Shown: positions 16,264-24,147 of the stretch, piece after piece
Layout of the letters: each line of letters opens with the position of its first letter
How positions within the stretch are numbered: the stretch's first letter is position 1
Assembly: GCA_017651265.1 (NCBI GenBank)
Contig: JAGCDO010000001.1
Location: 68,442-106,299, forward strand
Direction of reading: 5' to 3'
DNA: 37,858 nt
Origin: Prevotella sp.
Lineage (GTDB): Bacteria; Bacteroidota; Bacteroidia; Bacteroidales; Bacteroidaceae
The notes under the pieces: model-generated
What the model saw: the letters and a program-made list of their open reading frames with translations, nothing else
Database searches by the model: none
Told to the model about the DNA's origin: nothing
Position numbers and translations under genes: made by a program

Positions 16264-16914
16264 ATGGCAACATTGGTTTCTCCATCGCTGCTGGCGGCAA
16301 ACTTTATTGACCTCCGCAGCGATGTGGATATGATCAACCGCAGTGAGGCCGACTGGCTTCACATGGACATTATGGATGGTGTCTTCGTACCCAACATCTC
16401 TTTCGGTTTTCCTGTTCTGGAGGCTGTAGCCAAAGCATGCACCAAGCCGTTAGACGTTCATTTCATGATTGTACACCCTGAGCAGTACATCCAACGTACG
16501 GCGAAACTCGGGGCGATGATGATGAATGTGCACTACGAGGCTTGCACGCATCTGCACCGTACCGTTCAGGAAATTCACGATGCCGGCATGAAAGCCGGTG
16601 TCACCCTGAACCCCTCCACGCCCGTCAGTGTTTTGGAAGACATCATCAATGATGTCGAAATGGTGCTGCTGATGAGTGTCAACCCCGGCTTCGGCGGTCA
16701 GACGTTCATCGAGAACACCATTTCCAAGGTACAGCGACTCAAAGAGCTGATTGTAAAATCTGGCTCGAAAGCCCTGATTGAGGTCGATGGTGGTGTACAG
16801 GCAGAGACAGCCCCCCGACTGGTAAAAGCCGGTGTGGATGTACTGGTTAGCGGCAGCTACGTATTCAAAGCCGCCGATCCGTTCCAGACGATTAAGGAAT
16901 TAAAGGCACTGTAA
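16264..16914 (+). CDS. rpe: Ribulose-phosphate 3-epimerase
   Basis: A 216-aa TIM-barrel metalloenzyme that interconverts ribulose-5-phosphate and xylulose-5-phosphate in the pentose phosphate pathway. The key motifs are SPSLLAANF, HMDIMDGVFVPNISFG (metal and catalytic Asp), LDVHFMIVHPEQYI, SVNPGFGGQTFI and IEVDGGV. Length and start are standard. It is convergent with the sigma factor gene, with 41 bp between stop codons and no clear terminator hairpin. Confidence 0.97.
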   Translation: MATLVSPSLLAANFIDLRSDVDMINRSEADWLHMDIMDGVFVPNISFGFPVLEAVAKACTKPLDVHFMIVHPEQYIQRTAKLGAMMMNVHYEACTHLHRTVQEIHDAGMKAGVTLNPSTPVSVLEDIINDVEMVLLMSVNPGFGGQTFIENTISKVQRLKELIVKSGSKALIEVDGGVQAETAPRLVKAGVDVLVSGSYVFKAADPFQTIKELKAL

Positions 16915-16955
16915 TCCCCTTTTTACTGAGTTTGATTCATCGGAAGGGCTCGCGA

Positions 16956-17555
16956 TCACATCTCCAGTTGGAGCATGATCTGGTGTTCGCGTGCCATTTT
17001 GCGCATGTTCATCACGGCATAGCGCATGCGGCCCAGTGACGTATTGATGCTCACACCCGTCGTCTCGGCAATCTCCTTGAACGACATATCCTGATAGAAT
17101 CGCATGTAAACCACCTCACGTTGCGTAGGCGGCAGCTGGTTCATCATACGGGTAACATCGTTCATCACCTGTGTGTTGACGTACTGGTTCTCCACATTCG
17201 CCTCCATCAGATCCCTCGAGGAGATGTTCGACAGGTCGTTCTCTTCGTTCGGCTCCACAATATTCTCCGTACGATGATCACGATACCAGTCCATGATCAC
17301 GTTATGAGCAATGCGCATCAGCCAGGCAGAGAACTTGCCACTGTTGACATACTTCCCCTGATGGAGCTTAGTAATCACCTTGACAAATGTCTCCTGGAAG
17401 ACATCATTAGCCCTATCGTGGTCGTGAACCACGAATAAGATATACGAAAAGAGCTTTGATTGTGTGCGTGAGAGCAGTAAATCAAATGCTTTATTGTTTC
17501 CTCCAACATACGATAAGGCCAACTCTTCGTCGGTCATACCTTTCAGATTGTCCAT
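16956..17555 (-). CDS. ECF-type RNA polymerase sigma factor
   Basis: A 199-aa sigma-70-family protein. Region 2 contains HDRANDVFQETFVKVI and GKFSAWLMRIAHNVIMDWYR; region 4 contains LPPTQREVVYMRFYQDMSFKEIAETTGVSI. An acidic linker (about 100-130) joins them. No anti-sigma gene is adjacent, unlike the FecI/FecR pairs next to many SusC genes. A good promoter at 17632-17663 drives it, divergent from the cobalamin riboswitch promoter. Its target genes cannot be told from the window. Confidence 0.92.
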   Translation of the reverse strand: MDNLKGMTDEELALSYVGGNNKAFDLLLSRTQSKLFSYILFVVHDHDRANDVFQETFVKVITKLHQGKYVNSGKFSAWLMRIAHNVIMDWYRDHRTENIVEPNEENDLSNISSRDLMEANVENQYVNTQVMNDVTRMMNQLPPTQREVVYMRFYQDMSFKEIAETTGVSINTSLGRMRYAVMNMRKMAREHQIMLQLEM

Positions 17556-17631
17556 TTTTTCTATCTATTTGTATTGAAGTAACAATGTTTCGATAGGCAT
17601 TTGATTTTAATTATTAATAAATTTTCGGGGG

Positions 17632-17663
17632 CAAAGATAAATAGTTTCGTTGAAATATGCAAA
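17632..17663 (-). promoter_or_regulatory. Promoter of the sigma factor gene
   Basis: On the minus strand, TTTG (17663-17660), a 20-bp spacer and TATCTTTG (17639-17632). The leader to the ATG at 17555 is about 70 nt. Confidence 0.7.
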
Positions 17664-17690
17664 CTTCTGATAAAAAAAATCGCATTTTTC

Positions 17691-17721
17691 TTTGTCTATT
17701 CGCATTTTCGTTATATCTTTG
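17691..17721 (+). promoter_or_regulatory. Promoter of the cobalamin riboswitch transcript
   Basis: TTTG at 17691-17694, a 19-bp spacer and TATCTTTG at 17714-17721: a perfect consensus. RNA should begin near 17728, right at the riboswitch. Confidence 0.8.
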
Positions 17722-17729
17722 CACCCGTA

Positions 17730-17880
17730 AGGTTCGCTATAGACGCGATTAAAAAGGGAATGGAGTGGAAATCTCCAACTGTCCCGCAGCTGTAAGTTCC
17801 ATTATACCCACAAGCAACGGGCCACTGCCAGAAGGCGGGAAGGCGCTTGAGGGTGGAACAGAGTCAGAAGACCTGCCTTA
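17730..17880 (+). ncRNA. Cobalamin (B12) riboswitch without a downstream gene
   Basis: The conserved core is clear: AAAAAGGGAATGGAGTGGAA, then CTGTCCCGCAGCTGTAA (17778-17794), GCCACTGCC (17821-17829), GGCGGGAAGGCGC, and the B12 box GAGTCAGAAGACCTGCC (17861-17877). In Bacteroidetes such elements control B12 transporters or B12-related enzymes, often by hiding the ribosome site. Here the ATG at 17931 opens only a nine-codon frame (MIKQQLSCR), and transcription should stop at 18052-18085. It may be the leader of a lost btuB-like gene, or it may regulate the short RNA itself. Confidence 0.93.
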
Positions 17881-17930
17881 TGTGAACTCGCCGACTCTCT
17901 CGATGTAAGGGACGAAGGCAACCAAAAATA

Positions 17931-17960
17931 ATGATTAAACAGCAACTATCCTGCCGATAG
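17931..17960 (+). pseudogene. Nine-codon ORF after the riboswitch, possible remnant gene start
   Basis: ATG with an A-rich leader (ACCAAAAATA) is placed where a riboswitch-controlled gene should begin. It encodes MIKQQLSCR and then stops. A signal-peptide-like MIKQQL start would suit a lost transporter gene, but no further coding sequence is seen in any frame. A hairpin of 10 bp with one mismatch (17946-17969) overlaps it. Confidence 0.35.
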
Positions 17961-18051
17961 GCAGAATAGGTATGTTGTATAGGTACAGAGACTAGCAATC
18001 GTTAGTTATTTTTCTAACCGTACGTGTATTATTATATAAGTTTATTAGGTG

Positions 18052-18085
18052 AAAGAGTGGTGCGTGAAGCATCGCTCTTTTATTT
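18052..18085 (+). terminator. Terminator ending the riboswitch transcript
   Basis: AAAGAGTGGTGC pairs with GCATCGCTCTTT (12 bp, two G-U wobbles) around GTGAA, followed by TATTTG. It would give a transcript of about 350 nt from the riboswitch promoter. Confidence 0.75.
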
Positions 18086-18089
18086 GTTG

Positions 18090-18169
18090 GCAAAAAAATA
18101 GAGGTTGTCTGCAGGACGCAGACAACCTCTTCTGTTGTTTCGTGAAAAAGGCGAAACCATAAAATGAGA
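18090..18169 (-). ncRNA. Candidate small RNA of about 80 nt
   Basis: A minus-strand promoter (18175-18206) is followed about 45-75 nt later by a strong intrinsic terminator: a perfect 13-bp stem (18100-18130) and a run of seven U (18098-18092). Between them is a second hairpin, GTTTCG-9 nt-CGAAAC (18157-18137). The unit is too short for a protein. It faces the riboswitch transcript, and the two terminators lie back to back. Expression is not shown; this is a prediction from signals only. Confidence 0.55.
18092..18130 (-). terminator. Minus-strand intrinsic terminator
   Basis: AGAGGTTGTCTGC and GCAGACAACCTCT form a perfect 13-bp stem around a 5-nt loop. On the minus strand it is followed by A and seven T, so it is oriented for minus-strand transcription, although no minus-strand protein gene lies upstream. 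Confidence 0.8.
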
Positions 18170-18174
18170 TGCTG

Positions 18175-18206
18175 CAAATATAGGGTATATTTACGAAAGT
18201 TCCAAA
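18175..18206 (-). promoter_or_regulatory. Minus-strand promoter for the candidate sRNA
   Basis: On the minus strand, TTTG (18206-18203), a 20-bp spacer and TATATTTG (18182-18175) match the Bacteroidetes promoter pattern. Confidence 0.55.
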
Positions 18207-18326
18207 TAAATAAACGAAAATCTTCATTTTTTAACATTTCGGCAGTATCATCCGTACACTATCTCCAAGGTGATTGCACCCTCTTTTGAAACGCTTCAAA
18301 CACCTTTGTACATGCGGTTTTGCATT

Positions 18327-18476
18327 CTAAAACCTATGGTTTTGGGGGCTAAAACCTATGGTATTGGACGCTAAAACCTATGATATTGGACGCTAAAACC
18401 ATAGGTTTTGGAAATGATTCCCAATGTGGGAATACTTTGTTCCCAACATGGGAACATTTCGTTCCCAGCATGGGAA
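18327..18476. repeat. Seven tandem dyads with 22-bp spacing (arrays D and E)
   Basis: Four units start with CTAAAACC at 18327, 18349, 18371 and 18393. Three more start with TTCCCA at 18418, 18440 and 18462. Each unit has a 15-bp dyad of 6-3-6 shape, AAAACC-NNN-GGTTTT (or a near copy) in D and TTCCCA-NNN-TGGGAA in E. The centres are 22 bp apart except one 23-bp step at the D/E junction. The array lies between the sRNA promoter and the GH3 promoter. The spacers of about 7 bp rule out CRISPR. Confidence 0.85.
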
Positions 18477-18571
18477 TAATCGCTGGTTATGTATGCAGAT
18501 TATAGACAGATCGATTAAAAGAGTAGCATACTAAAGAAAGAGAGGGATGAGATAAGTACAAAAAGAATGTT

Positions 18572-18618
18572 AAAGTAAGGATTTTTCATTCGGCATTGCC
18601 ATTTTTTCCTTACTTTTG
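18572..18618 (+). promoter_or_regulatory. GH3 gene promoter with nested dyads
   Basis: The -7 box TACTTTTG is at 18611-18618; no clear TTTG lies 19 bp upstream. A 10-bp inverted repeat, AAAGTAAGGA (18572-18581) and TCCTTACTTT (18607-18616), overlaps the -7 box. Between its arms is a smaller dyad, GGCA-T-TGCC (18592-18600), with nearly the same centre. This looks like an operator for a carbohydrate-responsive regulator (inference). Confidence 0.55.
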
Positions 18619-18677
18619 TAAAGAAAACAAAAAACAGACGAAAGATGAATCATTTTATTGGCAATAAGAACCAAAAT

Positions 18678-21254
18678 ATGAAGAAAACAATTCTTACCCT
18701 GATGTCAGTCTTCGCACTGACGGTGCAAGCGCAGACACTCCCGTATCAGAACCCTGCGTTAAGTCCGGCGGAACGTGCAGCCGACCTCTGTTCGCGACTG
18801 ACCATTGAAGAGAAGGTATCGTTGATGCTCGATCGCTCTCCAGCTATCGAACGACTGGGCATTCCGCAGTTTGAATGGTGGAACGAAGCCCTACACGGTA
18901 TCGGTCGTAACGGTTACGCCACCGTGTTCCCCATCACCATGAACATGGCCGCTTCCTTTAACGACGCATTAGTATATAAGGTGTTCAGCGCAGCCAGTGA
19001 TGAGGCACGTGCCAAGAACATGGAAGCCAAGCGGAACGGTGAGATGGCTCGCTACCGCGGACTGTCGTTCTGGACGCCGAACATCAATATCTTCAGGGAT
19101 CCACGATGGGGACGCGGACAAGAGACCTACGGTGAGGATCCCTACCTCACCACGAAGATGGGACTGGCCGTGGTGCGCGGACTGCAAGGCTATAGCTACG
19201 AAGGAAAGAAACCGGCTTCGAAGTACGCCAAGCTCTTTGCCTGTGCCAAGCATTATGCTGTACATAGCGGACCCGAATGGAACCGTCATAGCTTCAATGT
19301 GGAGCAGTTGCCCGAACGCGACCTCTGGGAAACCTACCTCCCGGCCTTCAAGGCCTTGGTGCAGGAAGGCGATGTGAAGGAGATTATGTGTGCTTACCAG
19401 CGCATTGACGGTGAACCCTGCTGCGCACAGACACGCTATCTCCACCAGATTCTGCGTGATGAGTGGGGTTTCAAGGGCATCGTTACCAGCGACTGCGGTG
19501 CGATACGCGACTTCTGGGCACCGGGACGTCACGGTTTCTCCACCACACAAGCCGAATCATCGGCCAAAGCCGTCATCGCCGGAACGGATGTGGAATGTGG
19601 TAGTGATTACCGATCACTGCCCGAAGCCTTGCAGAACGGCTTCATCACGGAAGAACAGATCAACACCAGTCTGATACGACTCCTGCAGGCTCGCTTCGAA
19701 CTGGGTGACTTTGATCCGGACGATATGGTGGAATGGACCAAGATTCCCATGAGCGTGGTGGCCAGTAAGGAACATAAGCAGCTAGCACTGGAAGTGGCTC
19801 GCGAGGGAATGACCTTATTGCAGAACCGTAACAATATCCTTCCCTTACGGCGCGACCAGAAGATCGTGGTGATGGGACCGAATGCCAACGACTCCACCAT
19901 GCTGTGGGGAAACTACACCGGTACACCCACCCAGACCGTAACTATTCTGGAAGGTATTCGTAATAAATGCGGAGACGTACCTTATATACAAGGCTGTAAC
20001 CTCACTCGGAATGAAGTCATCGTGAGTCTGTTTAACGACCTCAAGACGCCTGACGGCAAAAAGGGTATGCGTGCCACCTACTGGAACAACGAACAGTTTG
20101 AAGGTACACCCGTTACACAAACGGAGAACACCTCGAGCATCCATCTTGTGAATGGTGGTAACACCGCCTTCGCACCTGGTGTCAACCTGGAGCATTTCTC
20201 AGCGAAGTTCGAGGGAATCCTCACACCACAGAAAGATGCGGATATCATGATCAACCTGAATGCCGATGACTATACCGCCGTGATTTTCAATGGTGATACG
20301 CTGGCAAGCAGATTGAACGCCCATGGTGTCAGAGAGCAGTCGTATACCCAGCATGTGGAGGCTGGTAAGCAGTACACCATTGAAGTGGACTATGCGCAAA
20401 ATGTGGGAATGGCCTTCCTGGCCTTCGACATTGCCCAAAGGGTAAACACCGACCATAACAGTCTGCTGCAGCAGGTGAGTGATGCCGACGTCGTGATCTT
20501 CGTGGGCGGTATCTCCCCCCGACTGGAAGGTGAGGAGATGCGGGTGAACGAAGAAGGTTTCCGCGGTGGCGACCGTACCAGCATCGAGCTACCGAAGGTG
20601 CAGCGCGAACTGATTGCTGATCTGAAACGGGCTGGTAAGAGCGTGGTCTTTGTGAACTGCTCAGGCAGCGCCATGGGACTGGTCAGCGAAAGTCAGTATG
20701 CGGATGCCATCCTGCAGGCATGGTATGGTGGTGAGCAAGGCGGTAATGCCGTGGCCGACGTACTCTTCGGCGACTACAACCCAAGCGGTAAGCTACCCAT
20801 CACCTTCTATCAGAATGCAGAGCAGCTGCCCGACTTTGAGGACTACCGTATGGAGGGACGTACCTATCGTTATTTCAAGGGCGAGGCTCTCTTCCCCTTC
20901 GGCTACGGTTTGAGCTACACCACCTTCCAGATCGGGAAGCCCGTTTATCAGAACGGGAAGGTAACAGTTAGCGTAAAGAATACCGGCAAGTGTGCCGGAA
21001 CTGAGGTGGTTCAGGTATATGTACGTAATCCCAAGGATGTGGACGGTCCTACCAAGACGCTCCGCGCCTACCAGCGGGTTCAGCTGAAAGCCAGCGAGAG
21101 CAAGACAGTTTCCATCTCCCTGCCCCGTTCCAGCTTCGAGTTATGGGACGCCAAGAGTAACACCATGCGAGTAGTACCTGGCACATATGAGATCATGGTA
21201 GGTTCTTCTTCACGGGATAAAGACCTGAAGAAGACCGTTGCAAGTATTCGATAA
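18678..21254 (+). CDS. Glycoside hydrolase family 3, probable beta-xylosidase or beta-glucosidase
   Basis: 858 aa from this start. An in-frame ATG at 18645 exists, but 18678 gives a clean signal peptide (MKKTILTLMSVFALTVQAQ). The GH3 barrel contains FEWWNEALHGIGR, GRGQETYGEDPYLT, CAKHYAVHSGPE and the nucleophile Asp272 in GIVTSDCGAI. The WWNEALHG and SDCGAI forms are typical of GH3 xylosidases. A PA14-like insert (about 450-580: MRATYWNNEQFEG, then LNADDYTAVIFNGD) interrupts the second domain, as in Prevotella GH3 enzymes. A fibronectin III-like domain ends the protein. It is likely periplasmic or outer-membrane associated and releases terminal sugars from plant oligosaccharides. It forms its own transcription unit. 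Confidence 0.92.
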   Translation: MKKTILTLMSVFALTVQAQTLPYQNPALSPAERAADLCSRLTIEEKVSLMLDRSPAIERLGIPQFEWWNEALHGIGRNGYATVFPITMNMAASFNDALVYKVFSAASDEARAKNMEAKRNGEMARYRGLSFWTPNINIFRDPRWGRGQETYGEDPYLTTKMGLAVVRGLQGYSYEGKKPASKYAKLFACAKHYAVHSGPEWNRHSFNVEQLPERDLWETYLPAFKALVQEGDVKEIMCAYQRIDGEPCCAQTRYLHQILRDEWGFKGIVTSDCGAIRDFWAPGRHGFSTTQAESSAKAVIAGTDVECGSDYRSLPEALQNGFITEEQINTSLIRLLQARFELGDFDPDDMVEWTKIPMSVVASKEHKQLALEVAREGMTLLQNRNNILPLRRDQKIVVMGPNANDSTMLWGNYTGTPTQTVTILEGIRNKCGDVPYIQGCNLTRNEVIVSLFNDLKTPDGKKGMRATYWNNEQFEGTPVTQTENTSSIHLVNGGNTAFAPGVNLEHFSAKFEGILTPQKDADIMINLNADDYTAVIFNGDTLASRLNAHGVREQSYTQHVEAGKQYTIEVDYAQNVGMAFLAFDIAQRVNTDHNSLLQQVSDADVVIFVGGISPRLEGEEMRVNEEGFRGGDRTSIELPKVQRELIADLKRAGKSVVFVNCSGSAMGLVSESQYADAILQAWYGGEQGGNAVADVLFGDYNPSGKLPITFYQNAEQLPDFEDYRMEGRTYRYFKGEALFPFGYGLSYTTFQIGKPVYQNGKVTVSVKNTGKCAGTEVVQVYVRNPKDVDGPTKTLRAYQRVQLKASESKTVSISLPRSSFELWDAKSNTMRVVPGTYEIMVGSSSRDKDLKKTVASIR

Positions 21255-21256
21255 GA

Positions 21257-21286
21257 CAAGCAGAACATGTGGACATGTTCTGCTTG
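21257..21286 (+). terminator. Hairpin directly after the GH3 gene
   Basis: CAAGCAGAACATGT and ACATGTTCTGCTTG form a perfect 14-bp stem with a 2-nt loop, starting 3 bp after the stop codon. There is no U-run, so it may protect the 3' end or work together with the next hairpin. Confidence 0.6.
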
Positions 21287-21344
21287 TGGAAGCAAGAAGT
21301 TAGAAGCAAGAGATATGTAATATTATACAAGAACCTATTAATAC

Positions 21345-21402
21345 GAGGGACAGCTTCTCGATTGGATTTTGGTCATTCAATCAAGAAGCTGTCCCTCTTA
21401 TT
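21345..21402. terminator. Bidirectional terminator between convergent genes
   Basis: GAGGGACAGCTTCTCGATTG (21345-21364) pairs with 21378-21397 over 20 bp with one mismatch, and TTATT follows on the plus strand. It separates the GH3 gene from the GH57 gene and can serve both. Confidence 0.8.
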
Positions 21403-21413
21403 ATGAGAAGACG

Positions 21414-22811
21414 TTAAGCCTTCTGTTCTTCTTTCTTCGCAGGTTTCTTGGCTGCAGCCTTCTTCGGGGCAGCCTTGGCCTTGTCGATCTTGGCCTTGAG
21501 CTTATCCTCTTCGGCCTGCATCTTCTCCACCTTCGCCTGCAGACGAGTAATCTCCTTGTCCTTCATGTTGATCTCATCACCCTGATTACGGATGGTGGTG
21601 AGCAAGGCGTTCAGCTCATCATTGTCGATATCTTCAGGATAAAGACCACCTACACGGTTCATGAAGTCACCCAGGATATTCATGTAATTGGTGAACGCAT
21701 CGAACGGACTGGCATAGATACCACGGTCGAGACCCACATTACTGGGCTTGGTGGTCATGAACCTGAAGTTGTTCGAAGCCTGCAGGTAATCCCAGTCCTG
21801 ATTGATACGCGGATCATTGGCAATGCGAACACGGTCGGCTATACTATACAGCTTATTGAAGGCCTCCCGCTGCATGGGGTTACCCAACCAGCAAGACACG
21901 TCGCGTTCCTCGTCCACCCACGACAAGGTGTCGGGTACATTGAGTGCACCCACACTCTTCATCTTCGAGCAGATCTCAGATGGTGTAGAGAAGGTGATAC
22001 CCTTTTGCTTGGCGCAGACAGGCAGCGCTTTGATGAACTCCAGGATATTACTGCTCAGCGGCTGGGCGATACCCAGGGCAGAGAGTTCCATGAAGATATT
22101 GATGACCTGTTCCTCTTCCGGGAAGTTGGCAATGCGTGTGATATAGTCATCAGCAAAGAGCGGATAGCCATCCCACTCGCTGTTGTTGAAACGCAGCGAG
22201 ATATCGTCCGACAGCTCCACATCGCGCAGCAACAATTTCAGACTCGGAGCGAGGGCACAGTTATACACATAGTGCGGACTCTTCCAACCCAGCACATGCT
22301 TAGCACCTTCAGTGAGCATACCCTTGAATCCCAAGGCGGCAGCCTGTGCACCGATATCATCACTATAGATCAGCGATGAGTTGCGGAGGATGGTCGGCTT
22401 CTTACCGAAGTACTCCTCCATCTTGGAAACCTGCTTCTTCACGTCGGCAGCAAAGCACTCCTCGTTGGCAAGAGCCGAAAGACCATGACTATAAGGCTCA
22501 GCCAGGAACTCCACACTACCCGTCTCGTTCAGCTGCTGCAGCTTTTCCAGAACCTGCGGTGCATGCATCTCCAGCTGTTCAATACCTGTTCCCGACAGCG
22601 AGAAAGCCACCTTGAAGAACTTGCCATGCTCGGCAATCATCTCCTGCAGGGCAGTCAGCGCCGGCATGTACGAACGTTCCGCTATATCCGTGATGCTACG
22701 TTCGTTCTCGTAGTCATCATAGTAGTAATGATCGGTACCGATATCAAAGAAACGGTAACGCTTCAGATGGATAATCTGATGTATCTCGAAATATAGACAA
22801 ATTGTTTTCAT
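21414..22811 (-). CDS. Glycoside hydrolase family 57 protein with a basic C-terminal tail
   Basis: A 465-aa GH57 alpha-amylase-like protein. It begins with the GH57 strand pattern (MKTICLYFEIHQ, then FKVAFSLSGTGIEQL). VEFLAEPYSHGLSAL (about 100-114, putative nucleophile Glu105) and NNSEWDGYPLFADDY are likely active-site segments. There is no signal peptide, so it should act in the cytoplasm on glycogen or maltodextrins. The last 60 residues are unusual: a coiled coil (MKDKEITRLQAKVEKMQAEE), then a histone-H1-like tail (APKKAAAKKPAKKEEQKA). It is the third gene of the GDE-GT4-GH57 operon, 46 bp behind GT4. Confidence 0.88.
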   Translation of the reverse strand: MKTICLYFEIHQIIHLKRYRFFDIGTDHYYYDDYENERSITDIAERSYMPALTALQEMIAEHGKFFKVAFSLSGTGIEQLEMHAPQVLEKLQQLNETGSVEFLAEPYSHGLSALANEECFAADVKKQVSKMEEYFGKKPTILRNSSLIYSDDIGAQAAALGFKGMLTEGAKHVLGWKSPHYVYNCALAPSLKLLLRDVELSDDISLRFNNSEWDGYPLFADDYITRIANFPEEEQVINIFMELSALGIAQPLSSNILEFIKALPVCAKQKGITFSTPSEICSKMKSVGALNVPDTLSWVDEERDVSCWLGNPMQREAFNKLYSIADRVRIANDPRINQDWDYLQASNNFRFMTTKPSNVGLDRGIYASPFDAFTNYMNILGDFMNRVGGLYPEDIDNDELNALLTTIRNQGDEINMKDKEITRLQAKVEKMQAEEDKLKAKIDKAKAAPKKAAAKKPAKKEEQKA

Positions 22812-22857
22812 TGTTTGATGAATTTATGGGGTTAATGGGCTTAATAGTCTTAATAGG

Positions 22858-24135
22858 TTACACGGACTGTTCCCAGCCGAGAGTTCTTTTGTAGAGGGTG
22901 CGGATCCAGCGACCCACCTTTTCCCAAGTAATCTGGTCAACCTCTTTCTTACCCTCTTCCTGCAGGTACTTGAAGAGACTCTCATTGGTACAGATGGAAT
23001 ACATGGCATCAGCCAATGCGTGGATATCCCAATAGTCAACCTTGATGCAGTTATTCAGGATCTCAGCACATCCGCTCTGTTTGGAGATAATCGACGGCGT
23101 GCCGCACTGCATAGCTTCGAGCGGTGAGATACCAAACGGTTCAGAAACCGATGGCATCACATAGACATCAGAGTCTTTCAGACATTCGTACACCTGTTTG
23201 CCGCGCATGAAACCAGGGAAGTGGAAGCGGTCGGCTATACCCCTTTCAGCAGCCAGGTAGATCATGGCCTCCATCATATCACCACTACCGGCAAAACAGA
23301 AGCGCACGTTTCGTGTTCTCTTCAATACCATATTGGCAGCCTCCACGAAATACTCAGGACCTTTCTGCATGGTGATTCGTCCGAGGAACGTCACCACCTT
23401 CTCCTTTCCTGTATGGTCGGGACGCGGGATATCCTGCAACTCCTGTCTGAGCGGATACACAGCATTGTGTACGGTGAAGCACTTCCGCGGATCCTGATGG
23501 TAGTGGTTGATAACGGTCTGACGAGTCAGCTCCGACACACACATGATGCAGTCGGCATTATCCATACCATCCTTCTCTATTCCGTACACGGTAGGATTCA
23601 CCTTTCCACGACTGCGGTCGAAATCGGTTGCATGCACATGGATACACAGCGGTCTGCCGCTCACGTTCTTCGCATGGATTCCAGCAGGATATGTCAGCCA
23701 GTCGTGAGCATGAATGATATCGAAGTCCTCAGTGCGTGCCACCACACCTGCAATCACCGAGTAGTTGTTGATCTCCTCGTGAAGGTTTGAAGGATAGCCG
23801 CCTGCGAACTCCATGCAACCAAGGTCGTTGACATTCATGTAGTTGAAATCCGCATAGATATTCTCGCGCAGCTTATAGTAATAGTCGGGGTTCATGATAT
23901 TCCCCACCCGACTCTGAACATAGTCACGGCTCACATCCCGCCAGGCAATGGGCACCGCATTCATGGCAATGATACGGGCAGCGTGCTGCTCCTCATCACC
24001 GAACGGATGCGGCAGACAGAGCGCAATCTCAATGTCGCCCTGTGCCTTCAGTCCTTCAGAGATGCCATAGTTGGCAGTGGCAAGACCGCCAAACACATGA
24101 GGAGGATACTCCCATCCAAACATTAATACTTTCAT
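22858..24135 (-). CDS. Glycosyltransferase family 4, glycogen synthase-like
   Basis: A 425-aa GT-B enzyme. The N-terminus MKVLMFGWEYPPHVFGGLAT is the starch/glycogen-synthase-like opening with a G-G-L loop. Other landmarks are DFDIIHAHDWLTYPAG, TFLGRITMQKGPEYFVEA and the EX7E motif at Glu332-Glu340 (EPFGISPLE). It probably transfers glucose from a nucleotide sugar to build or extend alpha-glucan in the cytoplasm. It sits between the debranching enzyme (12 bp upstream) and GH57, the standard glycogen operon of Bacteroidales. A role in other polysaccharides is possible but less likely. Confidence 0.9.
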   Translation of the reverse strand: MKVLMFGWEYPPHVFGGLATANYGISEGLKAQGDIEIALCLPHPFGDEEQHAARIIAMNAVPIAWRDVSRDYVQSRVGNIMNPDYYYKLRENIYADFNYMNVNDLGCMEFAGGYPSNLHEEINNYSVIAGVVARTEDFDIIHAHDWLTYPAGIHAKNVSGRPLCIHVHATDFDRSRGKVNPTVYGIEKDGMDNADCIMCVSELTRQTVINHYHQDPRKCFTVHNAVYPLRQELQDIPRPDHTGKEKVVTFLGRITMQKGPEYFVEAANMVLKRTRNVRFCFAGSGDMMEAMIYLAAERGIADRFHFPGFMRGKQVYECLKDSDVYVMPSVSEPFGISPLEAMQCGTPSIISKQSGCAEILNNCIKVDYWDIHALADAMYSICTNESLFKYLQEEGKKEVDQITWEKVGRWIRTLYKRTLGWEQSV

Positions 24136-24147
24136 AGTCGTGCCTCC

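Noticed and set aside
17992-18237. 81-codon minus-strand frame between riboswitch and GH3 gene
   Set aside because: It crosses both back-to-back terminators and the sRNA promoter; the composition is not protein-like.
18131-18326. Further genes or a second riboswitch between the sRNA and the dyad array
   Set aside because: Apart from the minus-strand promoter at 18175-18206, I see only AT-rich sequence without coding or conserved RNA features.
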